A program made the translations under genes and the position numbers. Shown piece after piece: positions 8,762-17,438 of a stretch of DNA of 64,000 bases. The stretch lies in NCBI RefSeq assembly GCF_011040385.1, contig NZ_JAAIKB010000003.1:496001-560000 (forward strand). The letters run 5' to 3'. The DNA is from Falsiroseomonas algicola. Its GTDB lineage: Bacteria; Pseudomonadota; Alphaproteobacteria; Acetobacterales; Acetobacteraceae. Within the stretch, counting starts at the first letter, position 1. Every line of letters begins with the position of its first letter. The notes under the pieces are model-generated. The model ran no database searches and had not been told where the DNA came from. It was given only the letters and a program-made list of their open reading frames with translations.

Positions 8762-10167
8762 GCATCGGCCGCGTCGTCACCGAAGCCGATCCGGCCTTCG
8801 AGATCGAAGTCCCCGTGGCCATCATCGGCGCCGGCGCGGCGGGGCTGGTGGCGGCACTCTCCTGCCTCGATGGGGGGGTGGAACCGCTGCTGCTGGAACG
8901 CGATCCGGTGCCGCGCGGCAGCACCTCGCTCAGCGCGGGCCTCATCCCGGCCGCGGGCACGCGCTTCCAGCGCGCGCATGGCATCGAGGATGATGTCGAG
9001 ACCTTCGCCCGCGACATCCAGAGGAAGGCGCATGGCCAGGCGGAGCCCACCACCGTGCGGACGGTGGCGGAGAATGCGGGCTGTGCCATCGAATGGCTGG
9101 CGGATCGCCATGGGCTCGACTTCTCCGTCGTGCACGACTTCTCCTACCCCGGCCACACGCATCGTCGCATGCATGGCCTGCCGAGCCGGAGCGGGGCGGA
9201 ACTCGTGGATCGGCTGCGCAGCGCGGCGGAGACGGCGGGCGTGCCGCTGCTGACGGAAGCGCGCGTGACGACGCTGGTCGCGGACCAAGCCGGGCGCCTG
9301 CGCGGCCTGGTCGCGACTCGGCCTGATGGCAGCGAGGAGCGCATCGGCGCCAAGGCCATCGTGCTTGCCTGCTGCGGCTATGCCGGCAACAAGGAACTCG
9401 TGCGCAAATACATCCCGGAGCTCGCGGAGGCCGTCTATTTCGGCCATCCCGGGAATGAGGGCGAAGCGCTGTCCTGGGGCGAGCAGATCGGTGCGCAACT
9501 CCGCGACATGACGGGGCACCAGGGCCACGGCTCGGTCGCGCATCCCCAGGGCATCCTCGTCTCCTGGGCCGTCATCATGGAAGGCGGCTTCCAGGTGAAC
9601 GTCGAGGGGCGACGCTTCTGGAACGAATCCTCGGGCTATTCCGAGGCGGGCGTGGCCGTGATGGGCCAGCCCGGCTCCATCGCCTGGGATGTCTTCGACA
9701 GCCGCATCGCCGGCGTCACCGCGCAGTTCGAGGATTTCCGGCAGGCGCAGGCGCAGGGCGCGGTGATCAGCGCGGACACGCCCGCAGCACTCGCGCGGCT
9801 GATGAAGCTGCCGGAGGACGCCTTCCTCGCCACCTTCGAGGACGTCTCTCGCCTGAAGCGGGACGGCGCCACGGATGGCTTCGGCCGCAACTGGCAGGGT
9901 GTGGCGCCGCTCGCCGGGCCGCTCTGCGCGGTGCGGGTCACCGGCGCGCTGTTTCACAGCCAGGGCGGGCTGGTGGTGGATGAGGCGGCGCGCGTGCGGC
10001 TTGCCGCGGGCGGGATCATCCCCAACCTCTTCGCCGCCGGCGGCGCGGCCTGCGGCGTTTCCGGGCCGGAGGCCGGCGGCTACCTCTCCGGCAATGGCCT
10101 GCTCAGTGCCGTCACGCTGGGGCGCATCGCGGGGCAGGGGGCCGCCGCGGTCGCCGCGACCGACTAA
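8758..10167 (+). CDS. FAD-dependent oxidoreductase (FAD_binding_2; fumarate reductase/ketosteroid dehydrogenase-like)
   Basis: This 469-residue cytoplasmic flavoprotein starts at the ATG overlapping the preceding stop. Residues 20-50 form a Rossmann dinucleotide site (VAIIGAGAAG, ending in LLLERD). The region GRRFWNESSGYSEA resembles the conserved substrate and FAD region of this superfamily. The C-terminal EAGGYLSGNGLLSAVTLGRIAG is the second FAD-contact block (here read as GGYLSGNGL). It likely dehydrogenates or reduces a C-C bond in the same pathway as hyuAB. It is not a fumarate reductase in the strict sense, because there is no N-terminal heme or signal peptide. Confidence 0.88.
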   Translation: MSIGRVVTEADPAFEIEVPVAIIGAGAAGLVAALSCLDGGVEPLLLERDPVPRGSTSLSAGLIPAAGTRFQRAHGIEDDVETFARDIQRKAHGQAEPTTVRTVAENAGCAIEWLADRHGLDFSVVHDFSYPGHTHRRMHGLPSRSGAELVDRLRSAAETAGVPLLTEARVTTLVADQAGRLRGLVATRPDGSEERIGAKAIVLACCGYAGNKELVRKYIPELAEAVYFGHPGNEGEALSWGEQIGAQLRDMTGHQGHGSVAHPQGILVSWAVIMEGGFQVNVEGRRFWNESSGYSEAGVAVMGQPGSIAWDVFDSRIAGVTAQFEDFRQAQAQGAVISADTPAALARLMKLPEDAFLATFEDVSRLKRDGATDGFGRNWQGVAPLAGPLCAVRVTGALFHSQGGLVVDEAARVRLAAGGIIPNLFAAGGAACGVSGPEAGGYLSGNGLLSAVTLGRIAGQGAAAVAATD

Positions 10168-10190
10168 GCAATAACGAGGGAAGACGTTCG

Positions 10191-12548
10191 ATGGACCAGA
10201 TGGTGGGCGACCAGTTCGGCATCGGCCAACCCGTGCGGCGGAAGGAGGATGTGCGCCTCCTCACGGGTCGCGGCACCTACACGGATGACATCAACGTGGA
10301 CGGCCAGGCGCATATGGCGGTGCTGCGCTCCCCGCATGCCCATGCGCGCATCGTCTCGATGAACCTCGACGCGGCGCGCGCCGCCCCCGGCGTGCTGGCG
10401 GTGCTGACGGGGCAGGATGCGGAAGCCGATGGCATCGGCCTCTTCCCCGTGATGGTGGAGGTGCCGCCGATGGACGGCACGCCGCCGCTCTACGCGCCGC
10501 CCCGCACCATCCTGCAGACGGAGCGCGTGCGCTTCGTGGGTGACCTCGTCGTTGCCGTCGTGGCCGAGACGCGCGCCCAGGCGCAGGATGCCTGCGAGCT
10601 GGTCGAGATCGAGTACGAACCGCTGCCCTCCATCACCGACACCGCGCGCGCACTGGACCCCGACGCGCCGGTGATCTGGGAGGAGCGCGGCAGCAATCTT
10701 TGCGTGCACTGGTCCAACGGCCGGGAAGCGGAGGCGGATGCGGCCTTCGAGCGCGCGCACAAGATCGCCCGCGTCGACCTCGTGCAGAACCGCCTGGTCG
10801 GCAACCCCATGGAGCCGCGCGTCGCCATCGGCCGCTGGGATGCGGCGCGGGAGCGCTACGAGCTGCACAGCCCGAGCCAGGGCGCGATGAAGGTGCGGGA
10901 GTCGCTGGCGAAATACGCCTTCAAGGTGCCGCTGGAGAAGGTGCGCGTCATCTCCCGCGATGTCGGCGGCGGCTTCGGGCTCCGCGGCAAGAATTTCCCG
11001 GAATCGGCGCTGGTGCTCTGGGCGGCGAAGCGGCTCGGCCGGCCGGTGAAGTGGCGCTCCGACCGCAGCGAGACGATGGTGAGCGACCCGCATGGCCGCG
11101 ACCATGTCACCAAGGCGGAGATGGCCTTCGATGCGAACGGCAAGGCGCTCGGCATGCGGGTGCGCAGCATCGCGGCCATGGGCGCCTATCTCTTCGATTT
11201 CGGCCCGCGCATCCCGACCGTCGCGGGCGCGCGCATCGCCGGCACCGTCTATGACCTGCAGGCCGTGAACCTGCAGGTGCGCTGCGCCTTCACCAACACC
11301 GTGCCGACGGACGCCTATCGCGGCGCGGGGCGACCCGAGATCGCCTATACGATCGAACGCCTGCTCGATGTCGGCGCGGGGCTCTTCGGCATCGGCAAGG
11401 ATGAGATCCGCCGCCGCAACTACATCCGTGCCGACCAGATGCCGTACAAGAACTGCGTCGGCAACGTGCTGGACAGCGGCGACTTCAGCGGAACCCAGGC
11501 CATGGCGCTGAAGCTCGCGGATTGGGATGGCTATCCCGCCCGCAAGGCGGCGTCGGAGGCGGCGGGGAAGAAGCGCGGCATCGGCATCGGCTATTTCGTG
11601 GAGGCCTCGGGCGGCCAGCCACAGGAATGGGCGCGCGTCGTGATGACGCCGGAAGGCAAGGCGCGGCTGCATGTCGGCACCTTCAGCCACGGGCAGGGGC
11701 ATGAGACCGCCTTCGCGCAGATCGTCCATGCCCGCCTCGGCATCCCCTTCGAGGATGTGGAACTGGTACAGGGCGACACCGACGAGGTGGAGCAGGGCTT
11801 CGGCACCGGCGGGTCGCGCTCCTCCCAGATGGGCGGCGTCGCCTCCTCCCGTGCCTCGGAGGCCGTGCTGGCCAAGGCCAGGCGCATCGCGGCGCATCTG
11901 CTGGAAGCCGGCGTCGCCGACATCGAACTGGTGGCGGGCCAGTTCACCGTGGCCGGCACGGACATGGCCGTCAGCTGGAAGCAGGTGGTCGCCGCCTCGC
12001 TCGATCCCGCGAAGCTGCCAGCGAGCGAGACACCGGGCCTCGATGAGCAGGTGCTCTACAAGCGCAGCACCGAATGCAACTTCCCCAATGGCTGCCACGT
12101 GGCGGAGGTGGAGATCGACCCGGAGACGGGGCGCCTCACCGTCGATCGCTACGCCGCGGTGGATGACGTCGGCAATGTCATCAACCCGATGCTGGTGCAT
12201 GGGCAGTCGCATGGCGGCATCGCACAGGGCCTCGGCCAGGCGGTGCTGGAACACGCGGTCTATGACAGCGAAAGCGGCCAGTTCCTGACCGCGACCTTCC
12301 AGGACTACTGCATGCCGCGGGCGGAAGACCTTCCGGACCTCGCCATCGACTTCAACATCGTGCCGACGCCGATCAACGACCTCGGCGTCAAGGGCGCGGG
12401 AGAGGGCGGAGCCTGTGGCGCGCCGCCGGCCATCGTCTCCGCAGCCTGCGAGGCGCTGGGCGTCGACCACATCGACATGCCGCTGACGCCGGAGCGGGTC
12501 TGGCGGGTGCTCTCCGCTGCCGACCGCGCAAGCGCGGCGGCGGGCTGA
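10191..12548 (+). CDS. Molybdenum hydroxylase large subunit (xanthine dehydrogenase/CoxL family, form II type)
   Basis: This 785-residue protein of the xanthine oxidase family binds molybdopterin and hydroxylates C-H bonds next to ring nitrogen or similar sites. Visible features are the N-terminal VRRKEDVRLLTGRGTYTDD, the RDVGGGFGLRGK cofactor block, AYRGAGRPE at the active-site loop and the catalytic Glu in KGAGEGGACG near the C-terminus. True CO dehydrogenase (form I) reads AYRCSFR at the loop, so this is the form II type with a different, unassigned substrate. The usual small (2Fe-2S) and medium (FAD) subunit genes are not next to it. A GAGGGA ribosome-binding site lies 10 bases before the ATG. 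Confidence 0.92.
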   Translation: MDQMVGDQFGIGQPVRRKEDVRLLTGRGTYTDDINVDGQAHMAVLRSPHAHARIVSMNLDAARAAPGVLAVLTGQDAEADGIGLFPVMVEVPPMDGTPPLYAPPRTILQTERVRFVGDLVVAVVAETRAQAQDACELVEIEYEPLPSITDTARALDPDAPVIWEERGSNLCVHWSNGREAEADAAFERAHKIARVDLVQNRLVGNPMEPRVAIGRWDAARERYELHSPSQGAMKVRESLAKYAFKVPLEKVRVISRDVGGGFGLRGKNFPESALVLWAAKRLGRPVKWRSDRSETMVSDPHGRDHVTKAEMAFDANGKALGMRVRSIAAMGAYLFDFGPRIPTVAGARIAGTVYDLQAVNLQVRCAFTNTVPTDAYRGAGRPEIAYTIERLLDVGAGLFGIGKDEIRRRNYIRADQMPYKNCVGNVLDSGDFSGTQAMALKLADWDGYPARKAASEAAGKKRGIGIGYFVEASGGQPQEWARVVMTPEGKARLHVGTFSHGQGHETAFAQIVHARLGIPFEDVELVQGDTDEVEQGFGTGGSRSSQMGGVASSRASEAVLAKARRIAAHLLEAGVADIELVAGQFTVAGTDMAVSWKQVVAASLDPAKLPASETPGLDEQVLYKRSTECNFPNGCHVAEVEIDPETGRLTVDRYAAVDDVGNVINPMLVHGQSHGGIAQGLGQAVLEHAVYDSESGQFLTATFQDYCMPRAEDLPDLAIDFNIVPTPINDLGVKGAGEGGACGAPPAIVSAACEALGVDHIDMPLTPERVWRVLSAADRASAAAG

Positions 12549-14333
12549 TCAGTCGGCGAAGGTGAGCCGCAGCTCCTGCCCGCCATCGGGCAGGGGCCGC
12601 TGGTCCACCGTCTCGGCCTGCCGCGTCGCGAGCCAGAGGGCGAAGGCCTCCTGCGCCGCGGCGGGGCCTTCCAGATCCTCCGCGCTGGGCCGTGCCGCCG
12701 GGCGCGGCAGCGCGGCGCCAGCCCAGGCGGCGGTGACCAGGATGCGGTCCGTGGCGTAGTGGGCCTGCACGCGCGCTTCCGCGACGCCGCGCTCCGCCAG
12801 CAATTCGCTGAGCTCCAGCAGCGCGTGGCCGATATGGGCCATCGTCTCCCGCCGCGCGCCCCAGGCGCCGCCCAGCGCCTCCACCTCGTCCATCAGCGCC
12901 TGGTTGGCGCCCGGGGTCATCGCGAAGCTGGCGCGTTGCGCCACCAGCGGGGCGGTCAGCAGGTTCAGCAGGATGGCCGCCAGCGCGCCCGCGGTGACGG
13001 GCGCCATCAGCATGGGCGGCAGCATGCGCTGCATGACCGGCACTTCCAGCAGCGTCGCCAGGCCGATGGCGATGCCGAGGCCCACGGTGAAGGTGCGCCG
13101 CGTATCCAGCATGCGCGATCCCATCAACTGGCAGCCCGCCGCGATCATGAAGCAGCAGACATAGAGCAGCATCGCCGCCTTCACCGGATCGGGGATGGCA
13201 AGCGCCACGGCCAGCAGCTTCGGGCAGCAGGCCAGCACCAGCAGGGCGCCCGAGCCCCACAGCGCGACGCGGCGCGCCAGGATCCGCGTCGAGATCGTCA
13301 GTCCGACGCAAGCGGAGGAACTGCCGGGCGGCATGGCGCCGGCCAGCCCGGCGAGCCCCAGCGCGAGGCTGTGCGCCAGCAGGCCGCGGCGGATCGGCGG
13401 TGTGTCCGGCCGCCGCCAGCCGCCATCCGCGGCGCGCTGGAAGGCGACAAGGTCGCCGGTCCAGGAAGCGAAGCAGGCCAGCAGGGCCACGATGAAGGGC
13501 GGCAGCAGCACCGCGGCGTCGAAGCCGCCGAAGGCCGGCAGCATCGGGCGCGGAACGGCGAACCAGGGCGCCGCATCCAGCACCGAGGCATCCGCCAGGC
13601 CGAGCCCATAGGCCAGCGCCGTGAGCGTGCCCGCGGCCGCGCCGACCAGCACGGCGAAGCGCGCCAGCGGCCCACCCTTCAGCGCAACCCCCATCATCAC
13701 GACCAGCGTCACGGCGGCCAGAGCGGATTGCTCCCCGGTGGTGCCCATGGCGCCGAAGGCGCGGGGCAGCAGGCTGACGCCGATCAGCAGCACGACCACG
13801 CCCGCGACCTCGGTCGGCACCACCTTCTGCAGCCGCCGCAGCGTACCCGCCAGCACCACGCCGATCAGCCCGGTCAGTAGTGCCGCGGCGCCGACGGCCG
13901 CCAGGCTCGCCCCCGGCGTGGCGGCCAGGTAGACCGCGACGAAGACCGGCGTCGGGATGGAGGCGATGGGATAGCCGGACCCGATCGGCCCGCGCGGCAG
14001 CGCCTGCAGCAGCCCCGCGATGGCGATGGCGGCGACGGACAGGCCGACGAAGTTGAGCACCTCCAGCGGCAGCAGGCCGAACTGCGCGCCGACCAGGCCT
14101 GGCAGGATCAGGTAGATGGACTGGATACCGATCTGCTGCGCCGCCAGCGCGGCGGTCTGCGCCGCGCCGGGCCGATCCTCCACGCCGTGCTCGATATGGG
14201 CGGGGCGCTGCGTCGCGCGGTCGCCGCGCGCAAAGCGCGGCAGGCGTGCCAGCCAGGCGGGCGGGGCGGGGGTCGACAAGGGGCGGAGGCTTCCTTGCGG
14301 CACGCCGGCGGCGGCACGACGGCCGCACGGCAA
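12549..14333 (-). CDS. NCS2 (xanthine/uracil permease) family membrane protein with extra C-terminal domain
   Basis: This protein of up to 594 residues has about 14 hydrophobic spans in the N-terminal 450 residues, resembling nucleobase:cation symporters (SLC23). By eye, two substrate-contact sites are altered. The TM8 Glu of the ExxGD motif appears as Ser (ASWTGD). The TM10 Q/E-N pair before GxxxxT is Ala-Cys (ACVGLTISTR), while the following Gly, Thr and Arg are kept. The last 110 residues are soluble and look like a decayed RsbW/GHKL ATPase (LLELSELLAERG, then a DGGQELRLTF end). The only long-form start is a TTG at 14333 without a clear ribosome-binding site, and a GTG further in is possible. 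Its stop abuts the stop of the plus-strand gene before it. Confidence 0.8.
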   Translation of the reverse strand: MPCGRRAAAGVPQGSLRPLSTPAPPAWLARLPRFARGDRATQRPAHIEHGVEDRPGAAQTAALAAQQIGIQSIYLILPGLVGAQFGLLPLEVLNFVGLSVAAIAIAGLLQALPRGPIGSGYPIASIPTPVFVAVYLAATPGASLAAVGAAALLTGLIGVVLAGTLRRLQKVVPTEVAGVVVLLIGVSLLPRAFGAMGTTGEQSALAAVTLVVMMGVALKGGPLARFAVLVGAAAGTLTALAYGLGLADASVLDAAPWFAVPRPMLPAFGGFDAAVLLPPFIVALLACFASWTGDLVAFQRAADGGWRRPDTPPIRRGLLAHSLALGLAGLAGAMPPGSSSACVGLTISTRILARRVALWGSGALLVLACCPKLLAVALAIPDPVKAAMLLYVCCFMIAAGCQLMGSRMLDTRRTFTVGLGIAIGLATLLEVPVMQRMLPPMLMAPVTAGALAAILLNLLTAPLVAQRASFAMTPGANQALMDEVEALGGAWGARRETMAHIGHALLELSELLAERGVAEARVQAHYATDRILVTAAWAGAALPRPAARPSAEDLEGPAAAQEAFALWLATRQAETVDQRPLPDGGQELRLTFAD

Positions 14334-14407
14334 GGGGGAGGGAGAGTCCAGCTAACCCGAAGGTTCAGGGCGCAGCAATCGGAGGACGTTGGTCGATGCG
14401 CTCACGC

Positions 14408-16012
14408 TCATCCGCTTTCCGGCGCCAGCAGCAAGGCCTGCCGGCGCGTCAGCCAGACGACACGCTCGAACAGGCTGGTGGCGCGGAACAGCACGTCCTG
14501 CGCGGCGTAGGGCAGGGCTGGCTCGTTCCGCGCCAGGCGGCGTCGCAGGCCATCCATCATGTCGCTCCGGTCGCCGGTCATCGCCGCCAGCAGCGCCAAA
14601 GTCTCCGCATCCCCGTCATGGCCGTATTCCGCGAGCTGCCCCAGCAGCAGGTGCAGCGCCTCCGCCAGGCGATGGATCATGGGCAGCAGCGCCGCGGCCT
14701 CCGCCTGGCGCATCGCGGCGGTGACCTCCCCGAACTCGCCGAGCGTCTCCCGCAGCGCGCGCAGGCCCTCCAGCGCGGCCTCCAGCGCCACGGCGCGGTC
14801 CAGCTGTTCCGGGCCGCAGCCGCGGGACAGGATGTCCTTCAGGAAGGCGGCGATCCGGGCCTCCAGCGCGGCGCTCGCTTCCAGCATGGCCTCCCGCGGT
14901 GCATGCGTGGCCTCGGGCTCCGCCCGCAACTGGTCGGCCAGGGCGGGCAGGCGGGCCAGCAACCGGCGCTGTTCGCGCACGACGAGGTCGAGCGCCGTCA
15001 CCGGCTCCGCCAGCGCCTGGTCGTAGAGGAAGCGCGGGCGGGACATGGCCTCGGCCGGGGTTTCCGGCGACAGCCGCGCCAGCAGCCGCTCCATCGCCGC
15101 GCCGAAGGGCGCGAGCATGAGGGCGGAGGCGAGTTGCAGCAGCAGGAACAGCCAGGCGAGCCGGTCATGCGCCGTGGCGGCCATGGCCGAGCCGCCGACC
15201 AGCAGCGGCAGGCCCGTCGCGTGTTCCAGTGCCAGCAGCGCGATGAAGAAGGCCGCGCCCGCGGCCTTCAGCAGGGTCTGGTAGATGGCGAGACGCCGTC
15301 CCGTGCCGCGCAGATCGGCGGAGAGCACCAGCACCGCGAAGCCGGAGCCAAGCGAGGCGCCGCAGGCCACCATCAGCGCCTGCTCGAACTCCAGCGCGCC
15401 CGCCTCCTGCATCGCCAGCGCCAGGATCGTGACGGTGGAGGAGGATTGCGCCATCAGCGCCACCGCCGCGCCGGCCAGGAAGGGCAGGGCCAGCGCCAGC
15501 AGGCCGCCGGAGGCCGCGGCCAGCACCTGGCGCACCGCCTCCATCTCCCGCAGCGGGCCGGCGCCGATCTTCATCAGGTCGATGCCGAGGAACAGAAGCG
15601 CCAGGCCGAACAGCGCGCCCAGCGCGGGGCGGAGAGGGCTGGAGCGGTCGAGTTTCCGGGTGCTGAGGAAACCCACGACGCCCACCAGCCACAGCGCCGC
15701 CAGATGCAGATCGACCGTGGCCAACAGGACCAGCCCCGCGGTGCCGACATTGGCGAAGCCCACGATCAGCATCGCCCGCGGCAGGGTCATGATCCCGGCC
15801 TGGACCAGGGAGGTGCTGATGAAGGTGGCGGCGTTGCTGCTTTGCGTCAGCCCGCCCAGCAGAAGGCCGGTGAAGGCGCTGCGCAGCGGCCCGCGCGTGG
15901 CGCCGCCCAGCAGGCGCCGCATGCGCCGGCCGGCCATCTGCTGCAGATGTGCGCCGAGGCCCTTGATCCCCACCAGGAACAGGCCGAGCCCCGCCACGAA
16001 GGTGCCGAACAT
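14408..16012 (-). CDS. Na/Pi cotransporter family protein with PhoU-like C-terminus
   Basis: This 534-residue protein from the ATG at 16012 begins MFGTFVAGLGLFLVGIKG, the usual start of the NptA/YjbB group. Two inverted hydrophobic repeats each carry the QSS signature: GGLTQSSNAATF early and ALMAQSSSTVTI in the second repeat, as expected for Na-dependent phosphate carriers. The C-terminal 200 residues are helical and PhoU-like. A TTG six bases upstream (16018) has a better-spaced CGGAG and could be the start. The frame stays open to 16168 through a tandem repeat, but that extension is repeat-encoded, Arg/Pro-rich and not credible protein. Stop and start spacing suggest it is transcribed with the NCS2 gene downstream. 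Confidence 0.87.
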   Translation of the reverse strand: MFGTFVAGLGLFLVGIKGLGAHLQQMAGRRMRRLLGGATRGPLRSAFTGLLLGGLTQSSNAATFISTSLVQAGIMTLPRAMLIVGFANVGTAGLVLLATVDLHLAALWLVGVVGFLSTRKLDRSSPLRPALGALFGLALLFLGIDLMKIGAGPLREMEAVRQVLAAASGGLLALALPFLAGAAVALMAQSSSTVTILALAMQEAGALEFEQALMVACGASLGSGFAVLVLSADLRGTGRRLAIYQTLLKAAGAAFFIALLALEHATGLPLLVGGSAMAATAHDRLAWLFLLLQLASALMLAPFGAAMERLLARLSPETPAEAMSRPRFLYDQALAEPVTALDLVVREQRRLLARLPALADQLRAEPEATHAPREAMLEASAALEARIAAFLKDILSRGCGPEQLDRAVALEAALEGLRALRETLGEFGEVTAAMRQAEAAALLPMIHRLAEALHLLLGQLAEYGHDGDAETLALLAAMTGDRSDMMDGLRRRLARNEPALPYAAQDVLFRATSLFERVVWLTRRQALLLAPESG

Positions 16013-16090
16013 CTCCAAGAGGCAGGCTCCGGGACCCAGGATCGGCCATGATTGTCGCGCGCATTGCTTGAGACCCCGTGAAGGCCGGCG

Positions 16091-16152
16091 CCGGGGGCGC
16101 GAAAATCCCCGCGCGCCGGGGGCGCGAAAATCCCCGCGCGCCGGGGGCGCGA
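16091..16152. repeat. 25-bp tandem repeat, 2.5 copies
   Basis: Two exact copies of a 25-base unit occupy 16091-16115 and 16116-16140, followed by a 12-base partial third copy at 16141-16152. Each unit contains CCGGGGGCGCGAAAATCCCC, in which GGGG and CCCC can pair around an AT-containing loop. The array lies between the divergent starts of the Na/Pi-like gene and the RsbW-like gene, so it sits in or beside both promoters. Confidence 0.9.
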
Positions 16153-16208
16153 CAAGCGCCGCGGCCACCGCTAACCTTCCCGCGATCGGCTTCCAGAGAG
16201 CACCTCAC

Positions 16209-16631
16209 GTGCCGCAACCGCTTGCCCTGACGATCCCGCCTGAGACGGAGGAGGTCCCGCGTCTGCTCGACGCGCTGGAAGGCTTCGCCGAGGAGGCGGG
16301 CCTCTCCCCCAAGGCCGCGCATCGCCTGGCCGTGGTGGTGGAGGAACTGGCCGCCAATGTCGCCATGCACGGCACCGGGGGCGAGGGCGGCGCGACCTAC
16401 ATCGCCGTCAGTGTCCGGCAGGAGGCCGATGAGGTCATCGCGACGATCGAGGATGATGGCCGCGCCTTCGATCCGCTGGCGCAGGCGACGCCAGACACGG
16501 AGGCGGCGCTGGAGGACCGGGACATCGGCGGTCTCGGCGTGCATTTCGTGCAGCAGATGACCAAGACGCTGCGCTACAGCCGGGAGGATGGCCTGAACCG
16601 GCTGACGGCCGTGCTGGACGCGGCCGGCTGA
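16209..16631 (+). CDS. RsbW-like ATP-binding regulatory protein (anti-sigma factor/serine kinase family)
   Basis: This 140-residue cytoplasmic protein of the GHKL ATPase fold is the type that, as RsbW/SpoIIAB relatives, binds a sigma factor or phosphorylates a STAS partner. The N box is VVVEELAANVAMHG with the Asn that holds magnesium, the G1 box is EDDGRAFDP and the G2 region is GGLGVHFVQQM. The start is a GTG at 16209; an earlier in-frame reading would run through the tandem repeat. It ends 6 bases before cheR and opens the chemosensory operon. Neither a sigma factor nor a STAS protein lies nearby, so the partner must be encoded elsewhere or be one of the unusual proteins in this island. 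Confidence 0.85.
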   Translation: MPQPLALTIPPETEEVPRLLDALEGFAEEAGLSPKAAHRLAVVVEELAANVAMHGTGGEGGATYIAVSVRQEADEVIATIEDDGRAFDPLAQATPDTEAALEDRDIGGLGVHFVQQMTKTLRYSREDGLNRLTAVLDAAG

Positions 16632-16637
16632 CCGGCG

Positions 16638-17438
16638 GTGTCTGACGCCGCCACGCATGCCCTGGCCGCGCCGCCCTTCGGCGCCGTGATGGACCGGCTG
16701 GAGGCCCTGGCAGGCTTCGCCGCCTCCGACGTGCTGATGAACCGCCTGGTGCGCGCCGCATCGGTGGTCGCGCGCCTGCCCATGGACCGCGCGGGGATCG
16801 ATCATCCCGATTGGGCGGCGCTGCTGGATGCCGTGACGGTGCAGGAGACGCGGATGTTCCGCGCTTCCGCCCAGCTCGACCAGTTCCGGCAGATCGTGCT
16901 GCCCGATCTGGTGGCGGGCGCGGCAGGGCGCCCGCTGTCCTTCGTCTCGGCAGGTTGCGCCACGGGGGAGGAAGCCTGGACGCTCGCCATCCTCGGCGCG
17001 CGGGCCGGGCATCCCTGGCGGGTGCTCGGCATCGATGTCTGCCGCCCGGCGCTGGAGGCGGCGGAAGCCGCGCGCTACCGGCTCGGCCCGCCGGATGCGC
17101 TGCGGGAGATGAGGGCAGAGGACCGGGGGCTGCTCGACATTGCCGATGGCTGGTTCGAACCGGTGGCGGCGCTGCGGCCGGGGGTGCGCTTCCGCCGCGC
17201 CAACCTTCTTCAATGCGGGCTGCCGGAGGCCAGCGCGGATGCGATCCTCTGCCGCAACGTGCTGATCTACATGACGCCGGAGGGGCGGCTTTCGGTGCTG
17301 CGGCAGTTGGCGGCGGCGCTCCGCCCGGGCGGTGCCCTGCTGCTGGGTCCGACCGATTCGCCGCCGCCGGGGCTCGGCCTCCGGCTGTGGTCTCGGGAAC
17401 TGGTGGGCATCTGGCGCCGGGTGGACGCCGATGGCTGA
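16638..17438 (+). CDS. cheR: CheR-type chemoreceptor methyltransferase
   Basis: This 266-residue SAM-dependent enzyme methylates glutamates on a chemoreceptor. The SAM site is SAGCATGEEAWTLAI (GCxTGEE type), and the later CRNVLIYM block is typical of CheR. The N-terminal helical domain is short, with TVQETRMFR matching the usual TTNxTxFFR stretch. The GTG start follows the previous stop by 6 bases and its end overlaps the CheW gene by 8 bases. Its probable target is the receptor at 25519-27165, the only one in the window. Confidence 0.88.
   Translation: MSDAATHALAAPPFGAVMDRLEALAGFAASDVLMNRLVRAASVVARLPMDRAGIDHPDWAALLDAVTVQETRMFRASAQLDQFRQIVLPDLVAGAAGRPLSFVSAGCATGEEAWTLAILGARAGHPWRVLGIDVCRPALEAAEAARYRLGPPDALREMRAEDRGLLDIADGWFEPVAALRPGVRFRRANLLQCGLPEASADAILCRNVLIYMTPEGRLSVLRQLAAALRPGGALLLGPTDSPPPGLGLRLWSRELVGIWRRVDADG

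Noticed and set aside
10164-12470. Long antisense open frame (about 768 codons) opposite the molybdenum hydroxylase gene
   Set aside because: It is opposite a gene with clear motifs, its product is rich in His, Arg and Ala without any recognisable block, and such frames are expected in DNA this GC-rich. The same applies to other long antisense frames, for example opposite hyuB (4300-6105) and secDF (57603-60500).
10191-12548. Aerobic carbon monoxide dehydrogenase
   Set aside because: The active-site loop reads AYRGAGR, not AYRCSFR, and the coxM and coxS genes are missing.
16091-16152. CRISPR array
   Set aside because: The copies are directly adjacent with no spacers, and no cas genes are present.
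16016-16168. N-terminal extension of the Na/Pi-like protein through the tandem repeat
   Set aside because: The extra residues come mostly from the repeat and are Arg/Pro-rich. The family start MFGTFVAGLG lies at 16012.
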